A stretch of 64,000 nucleotides of DNA from VRUE01 sp036379955. GTDB lineage: Bacteria; Actinomycetota; Thermoleophilia; Solirubrobacterales; 70-9. The stretch covers positions 1-64,000 of the forward strand of contig DASVFR010000011.1 in NCBI GenBank assembly GCA_036379955.1, read 5' to 3'. Of the stretch, positions 59,799 through 64,000 are shown in pieces. The notes beneath the pieces are model-generated. The model made no database searches. It worked only from the letters and a program-made list of their open reading frames with translations, and was not told the DNA's origin. A program made the translations under genes and the position numbers. Within the stretch, counting starts at the first letter, position 1. Every line of letters begins with the position of its first letter.

Positions 59799-60572
59799 CT
59801 AGACCGCTTGGAGGCCCGACTTGAGCCGCATGACCGCCTTGGTGTGCAGCTGTGAGACGCGCGACTCGGTCACCCCGAGCACCTCGCCGATCTCACGCAA
59901 GGTGAGGTTCTCGTAGTAGTAGAGAGCGACGACCAGCTGCTCGCGCTCGGGCAGCGAGGCGATCGCCTCGGTCAGCCGGTCCTTGATCTCGCTGCTGTCG
60001 AGCGACTCCTGCGGGTCCTCGGCGCGCGGGTCGGAGATCGTGTCGAGCAGGGAGACCTGGTCGCCGGAGGAGTCCGAGACCGTCCAGAGCTCGTCGAGCG
60101 CGTAGACGGAGGAGTTGGCGATCTCCAGCAGCGCGGTCTGCAATTCGTCCTCGCTGATGTCCAGCCGGGCAGCCAGCTCCGCTTCGGTCGGCGCCCTCTG
60201 CAGCTCGTGCTCGAGCTTCGCCTGCGCGGTCTCGATTTCGCGCGCGCGGGAGCGGACCGAGCGCGGCACCCAGTCGAGCGAGCGCAGCTCGTCGATGATC
60301 GCGCCGCGGATCCGGGTCATCGCGAAGGTCTCGAACTTGATCCCGCGCGAGGGGTCGAAGCGCTCGATCGCCCCGATCAGGCCCATCAGGCCGTAGGAGA
60401 TCAGGTCAGCGTCGTCGACGTGAGAAGGCAGCCCCGCACCCAGCCGCCCGGCGACGAACTTGACCATCGGCGAGTAGGCGACGACGAGGCGCTCGCGCGC
60501 GCTGGCGTCCCCTTCTTTCTTGTAGCGGCGCCACAAGTCGCGCAGCTCAACCTCTTTTACCCCTGTTTCCAT
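59799..60572 (-). CDS. RNA polymerase sigma factor, FliA/WhiG type
   Basis: 257 residues, ATG 60572. Region 2 (LVVAYSPMVKFVAGRLGAGLPSHVDDADLISYGLMGLIGAIERFDPSRGIKFETFAMTRIRGAIIDELR), region 3 and region 4 (LPEREQLVVALYYYENLTLREIGEVLGVTESRVSQLHTKAV) are complete. WhiG/FliA factors control sporulation or motility genes. No flagellar gene is near, so the regulon is unknown. Confidence 0.92.
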   Translation of the reverse strand: METGVKEVELRDLWRRYKKEGDASARERLVVAYSPMVKFVAGRLGAGLPSHVDDADLISYGLMGLIGAIERFDPSRGIKFETFAMTRIRGAIIDELRSLDWVPRSVRSRAREIETAQAKLEHELQRAPTEAELAARLDISEDELQTALLEIANSSVYALDELWTVSDSSGDQVSLLDTISDPRAEDPQESLDSSEIKDRLTEAIASLPEREQLVVALYYYENLTLREIGEVLGVTESRVSQLHTKAVMRLKSGLQAV

Positions 60573-60616
60573 GGCTCGGGCCGTGATTCTAGAGTTGCTG
60601 ACGGTTGATCCGACGA

Positions 60617-61498
60617 TCAGGCGCGCGGGTGGGTGGCCGCATACGCCTCCCGCAGGCGCGCCGCATCTACGCGAGTGTAAACCTGCGTGGTCGAGATCGA
60701 TGCGTGGCCGAGCAGCTCCTGGATCGTGCGCAGGTCGGCGCCGCCTTCGAGCAGGTGCGTGGCGAAGCTGTGTCGCAGCGAGTGCGGCGAGACGCCGGCG
60801 GCCAGCGCCGCCTCACGTACCCAGAGCGCCAGGCGCCGGGTGACGTCGGAATTCGAGAGGCGCCGGCCGCTCTTGGAGAGGAAGAGCGCTGGCTCGCGGG
60901 GGTCCGTCGCCAGGGCGTGGCGGCCTCGCTCGACGTAGCGCTCGACCGCCCGCCGGGCCGGCTCGCCCACCGGCAACAGGCGCTCCTTCGAGCCCTTGCC
61001 GAGAACGCGCAGCTGCTCGGTTTCGTACTCGAGCGCGCCGAGGTCGAGGTTGACGATCTCCTCGCAGCGCAGCCCGCAGGAGTAGGCGAGCTCGAGCATC
61101 GCCCGGTCGCGCAGCTCGAGCGGCGTGCTAGCGGGGATGCGCTCGAGCAGCGATCGCACCTGCTCGGCCGAGAGCACCCGCGGCAGCTTCTCCTCGCGCT
61201 TGGGGCTGGAGACGAGGTCGGCCGGGTTCTGCCCGACTCGCTCGCTGCGGACCAGGAAGTCGAAGAGGCCGCGGACCGAGGCCAGCTTGCGCGCGACGGT
61301 CGCCGGCGCCGCCCCCGCGGAGGAGAGCCCCGCCGCGAAGCGGCGCACGTCGCGGTGGCGGATGTCGGCGGGAGACCGCTCTCCCGCCCACTCGACGAAC
61401 TGCCCGAGGTCGAGGGCGTAAGCGCGCCGCGTGCGCTCGGCCATGCCGCGCCCGCGCAGATCGCGGTCGTACGCGCTCAAGGCCTCGTCCCAGTCCAT
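60617..61498 (-). CDS. tyrosine recombinase XerC/XerD
   Basis: 293 residues when started at ATG 61498 (MDWDEALSAYDRDLRG); the frame is open farther. Catalytic residues: Arg in YSCGLRCEEI, Lys in LGKGSKERLL, HSLRH, GHASIST and the Tyr in TTQVYTRV. It resolves chromosome dimers at dif with a partner. Located between the sigma factor and the L,D-transpeptidase, all leftward. Which of XerC or XerD it is cannot be said. Confidence 0.92.
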   Translation of the reverse strand: MDWDEALSAYDRDLRGRGMAERTRRAYALDLGQFVEWAGERSPADIRHRDVRRFAAGLSSAGAAPATVARKLASVRGLFDFLVRSERVGQNPADLVSSPKREEKLPRVLSAEQVRSLLERIPASTPLELRDRAMLELAYSCGLRCEEIVNLDLGALEYETEQLRVLGKGSKERLLPVGEPARRAVERYVERGRHALATDPREPALFLSKSGRRLSNSDVTRRLALWVREAALAAGVSPHSLRHSFATHLLEGGADLRTIQELLGHASISTTQVYTRVDAARLREAYAATHPRA

Positions 61499-61532
61499 CT
61501 GGACAGGGTTCGCCGCCGGCCCGAGCGGGCCT

Positions 61533-62573
61533 CTATCCCCCGATGTAGATGGGCGTTCCGACTTCAACCTGGGGATACAGTTCGATCACGTCGGGGATCG
61601 ACATTCGCACGCAGCCGTGCGAGGCGGCCGAGCCGAGCGACCAGGTCTCGTCGGTGCCGTGGATGCCGGCCCCTTCGAAGATCCCCATCCAGCGCGCCTT
61701 GATCGGATCGGCCGGCCCGGGCGGGATCACCTGCCCGGCGAGACTGCCGGCCCAGGCCGAGTTCGGCACGTGCCAGGAGGGGTTCACCTGCTTTTCCTGG
61801 ATGTGGTACAGCCCTTCGGGCGTTTCCAGCCCTTCCTGTCCGACCGCGACGGTGTAGGTCTTGGCCAGCTTCAGGTCCTTCCAGAGGCGCAGGGTGAAGG
61901 TGCCGCGGTCGAGAGTGAGGTAGGAGGGATAGGCGCCCGCGACTTCGCTGGTCGCGACTTCGGGTTTCGTGTAGTGCGTATGAGCGGCGATCGTGTGGGC
62001 GGCGTCGGCGTTGAGCACCGCTGCCTCGAGCTGTCTGGTGAGCAGGTTGTCGCGCAACTTGCGCCCGTTGCGCGCCTTGACCACGGTGAGCGATTCGGGG
62101 CTCGGTTCGACGGTCGCGTCCTGCGCTTCGCGGTCGACTTCTCCGGCGACGTGACGGACGAAGCGGTTGATCGCCGGCTTCGAGTAGGTGACGTCGGCGG
62201 GAACCTGCGCATCGAGGTTGCCGCCGGTGACGTAGCGCACCAAGCGTCCGGGCAGCCAGCCGTCACGGCTCATGGCGAGCGCTTCTTCGACCGCCGCGTC
62301 GAGGTTCGCGTGCACCTTCAGCCTCTTCACCGGCAGCTCCCAGCTTTCCCCGTCGTAGCCGACCCGCAGCGAGTGGCGCAGCGGGCCGAGCAGTTGGCGA
62401 CTCACCGCCCGCTTCGCTTCGGCTTCGTCCATGCCGCCGACGTCGACCCCGGCGATCGTCACGCCATCGGCGATCGTGTCCTTCTGCGAGCTGTCGTAGG
62501 CGTAGCCGGCAACCGCTCCGAGCACGAGCAGCGCCACGAGCGCGATGAGCGCGATCTGGGTCTTTCGGCCCAT
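61533..62573 (-). CDS. L,D-transpeptidase with N-terminal anchor
   Basis: 346 residues from ATG 62573. A transmembrane/signal helix (IALIALVALLVLGAVAGYAY), then a VanW/peptidoglycan-binding-like region (TIADGVTIAGVDVGGMDEAEAKRAV), and a YkuD catalytic domain with HGTDETWSLGSAASHGCVRM, in which Cys is the nucleophile. It forms 3-3 cross-links in peptidoglycan on the outside of the membrane. Divergent from the cyclo-ligase gene. Confidence 0.92.
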   Translation of the reverse strand: MGRKTQIALIALVALLVLGAVAGYAYDSSQKDTIADGVTIAGVDVGGMDEAEAKRAVSRQLLGPLRHSLRVGYDGESWELPVKRLKVHANLDAAVEEALAMSRDGWLPGRLVRYVTGGNLDAQVPADVTYSKPAINRFVRHVAGEVDREAQDATVEPSPESLTVVKARNGRKLRDNLLTRQLEAAVLNADAAHTIAAHTHYTKPEVATSEVAGAYPSYLTLDRGTFTLRLWKDLKLAKTYTVAVGQEGLETPEGLYHIQEKQVNPSWHVPNSAWAGSLAGQVIPPGPADPIKARWMGIFEGAGIHGTDETWSLGSAASHGCVRMSIPDVIELYPQVEVGTPIYIGG

Positions 62574-62631
62574 CGAGAGGGAGTTTAGGCATACGTTTCG
62601 GTCGTTCCGGACGGATATCGTTCCGTGAGCG

Positions 62632-63369
62632 ATGGCGCCCAAGGTCACCGCCCGCAAGGGCTCCAAGGACGAGATCCGCAAGGAGGTCTGGAAAGCGATG
62701 GAGCGCGAGGGCGTCTCCCGCTTCCCAGGTGCCGAGGGCCGCATCCCGAACTTCGCCGGGGCCAAACTGGCGGCCGAGAAGCTCACCGGGTACAGGCTCT
62801 GGAAGCGCGCCCAGGCGATCAAGGCCAACCCCGACTCGCCCCAGACCTACGCGCGGCGCATGGCGCTGGAGGAAGGCAAGGTCGTGATCATGGCCGTGCC
62901 GCGCCTGCGCGACCCGCACCCCTTCCGCGTGCTCGACCCGAAGAAGCTCTCCAAAGCGGCGGTCAAGGAGGCGGCGACGATCAAGGGCGCGCTCAAGCAC
63001 GGCCGCGTGGTCGCCCTCGACGAGCTGCCCGAGATCGACTTCGTCCTCTGCGGCTCGGTCGCGGTCAACCTCAGCGGCGCTCGGGTCGGCAAGGGCGGCG
63101 GCTACTCCGACCTCGAGTACGGGGTATTGATCGACGCCGGCAAGATCGACGGCCACACGACGGTGGCGACGACCGTCCACCCGACCCAGGTCCTGCGCCG
63201 CCATCTGATGATGACCGCTCACGACCTGCCGGTCGACGTGATCGCCACCCCGCGCGCCGTGATCGAGGTCGAGCGACAGTACGACCGGCCGCGTGGAATC
63301 CTCTGGGACCACCTGCAGCCGCCGCAGATCCGCGAGATCCCGATCCTCGAACGCATGGGATACGCCTGA
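62632..63369 (+). CDS. 5-formyltetrahydrofolate cyclo-ligase-like protein
   Basis: 245 residues. Starts with KGSKDEIRKEVWKAMEREGVSRFPG and has GARVGKGGGYSDLEYGVL, the GxGGGY-D site (Ser in place of the second Tyr), and DVIATPRAVIEV. The enzyme makes 5,10-methenyl-THF from 5-formyl-THF with ATP; this branch resembles the MTHFSD-like group, so activity is not certain. Followed 18 bases later by the hydrolase. Confidence 0.82.
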   Translation: MAPKVTARKGSKDEIRKEVWKAMEREGVSRFPGAEGRIPNFAGAKLAAEKLTGYRLWKRAQAIKANPDSPQTYARRMALEEGKVVIMAVPRLRDPHPFRVLDPKKLSKAAVKEAATIKGALKHGRVVALDELPEIDFVLCGSVAVNLSGARVGKGGGYSDLEYGVLIDAGKIDGHTTVATTVHPTQVLRRHLMMTAHDLPVDVIATPRAVIEVERQYDRPRGILWDHLQPPQIREIPILERMGYA

Positions 63370-63387
63370 CGCGTCATCCTGGACGGG

Positions 63388-64000
63388 ATGACCGACGACT
63401 ACGGCAATCCCGATCCCGAGTGGCTGAAGATCGATTGGCGCCAGCACGTGCGCCAGATCGAGCTGCCCGGCGCCACGGTCAACTACGCCGAGATCGGCGA
63501 AGGCGAGCCGATCGTCTTCATTCACGGCATCACCAGCTCCTGGCATGCATGGCTCGAAAACCTGTCCCACTTCGCCGCCCGCGGACACCGGGCGATCGCC
63601 CTCGATCTGCCCGGCTTCGGCGCCAGCCCAATGCCCTCCTGGCCGATCGACATGCCCACGTACGGCCGTCTCCTGCACGACTTCTGCGAGAAGCTGGGCG
63701 TCGAGCGGAGCGCCGCTCTCATCGGCAACTCGATGGGCGGCCTGGTCGCCGGTGAGGCGGTGCTGAACGGGCCGACGCGCTTCGATCGGCTCGTCCTCGT
63801 CTCAGCGGCGGGCCTGCTCAACACCTGGCTCCCCCACCAGCGCGGCACGGCAACCTCGATGGCATGGGACACGTTCGGCCGGCCCTTCGGCGCCACGACC
63901 CGGTTCTTCGTCTCCCACCGCCGCGCCCGCTACCTGATGTTCCGTTTCGCGATCCGCTATCCGGGGCGCCTGCGCAAGGAGCTGCTCTGGGAGCAGATGG
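63388..64000 (+). CDS. alpha/beta-hydrolase, 3'-truncated by window edge
   Basis: 204 residues visible. VFIHGITSSWHAWLENL (oxyanion), ALDLPGFGASPMP and the nucleophile elbow IGNSMGG are present; the Asp and His of the triad lie partly beyond 64000. Likely serine hydrolase or lipase/esterase. Probably co-transcribed with the cyclo-ligase-like gene. Confidence 0.9.
   Translation, partial: MTDDYGNPDPEWLKIDWRQHVRQIELPGATVNYAEIGEGEPIVFIHGITSSWHAWLENLSHFAARGHRAIALDLPGFGASPMPSWPIDMPTYGRLLHDFCEKLGVERSAALIGNSMGGLVAGEAVLNGPTRFDRLVLVSAAGLLNTWLPHQRGTATSMAWDTFGRPFGATTRFFVSHRRARYLMFRFAIRYPGRLRKELLWEQM

Overview
The window is a high-GC chromosome segment, most likely from an actinobacterium of the class Thermoleophilia (Solirubrobacterales-like). 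The reasons are the strong G/C third-position bias, a LexA gene with a Gram-positive/actinobacterial SOS box (CGAAC-N4-GTTCG), a WhiG/FliA-type sigma factor, two EF-G-like and MMPL-like actinobacterial proteins, and secreted NHL-repeat proteins carrying the VNPEGLETTY-type module. The taxonomic placement is inference; no 16S gene is present.

Layout. 1-16 kb is core: a fatty acid degradation run (MaoC hydratase, two acyl-CoA dehydrogenases, AMP-forming acyl-CoA ligase), a GGDEF/EAL protein, a DUF255 thioredoxin-fold protein, a 5'-truncated MMPL transporter beside a 122-bp nested inverted repeat, glutamine synthetase, an AhpD-like protein, two secreted proteins, RNase P RNA, an SDR and lexA. 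At 16.2 kb a tRNA-Leu(GAG) marks the left edge of an integrated conjugative element: a large serine recombinase, a replication-relaxation protein, a TraG/VirD4-type ATPase and a chain of seven micro-genes, most joined by GTGA or ATGA overlaps. Next, at 22.9-26.1 kb and with visibly lower GC, lies what I consider the main discovery: a SARP-like regulator with an unrecognised C-terminal half, facing a three-gene operon of a 27-residue peptide, an ATP-grasp ligase and a C39-like cysteine peptidase. This looks like a small ribosomally made, ligase-modified peptide system.

26-37 kb is accessory and partly decayed: secreted Ig-like and NHL-repeat proteins, an NHL/tyrosine-integrase chimera pseudogene, a tRNA-Met remnant, VapBC and HigBA toxin-antitoxin pairs, and a frameshifted D-Ala ligase-like gene. 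37.7-49.5 kb returns to ordinary genes: RibD-like reductase, acyl-CoA synthetase, YdeI-like and GIY-YIG-like proteins, a two-component system followed by an ApbE/ferric-reductase operon, an Nramp-like and a ZIP metal transporter, a cupin and a COG4705 membrane protein.

At 49.95-53.68 kb a 3.7-kb mini-island is bounded by perfect 43-bp copies of the 3' half of tRNA-Gly(GCC). It carries an ApeA-like HEPN defence gene and toxin-antitoxin-like genes but no integrase. Its right flank (53.7-55.5 kb) holds frameshifted toxin-antitoxin debris, an integrase fragment and an intact VapBC pair. 55.9-64 kb is core again: VOC protein, RNase HI, EF-G-like GTPase, sigma factor, XerC/D recombinase, L,D-transpeptidase, a 5-formyltetrahydrofolate cyclo-ligase-like protein and a truncated alpha/beta hydrolase at the window edge.
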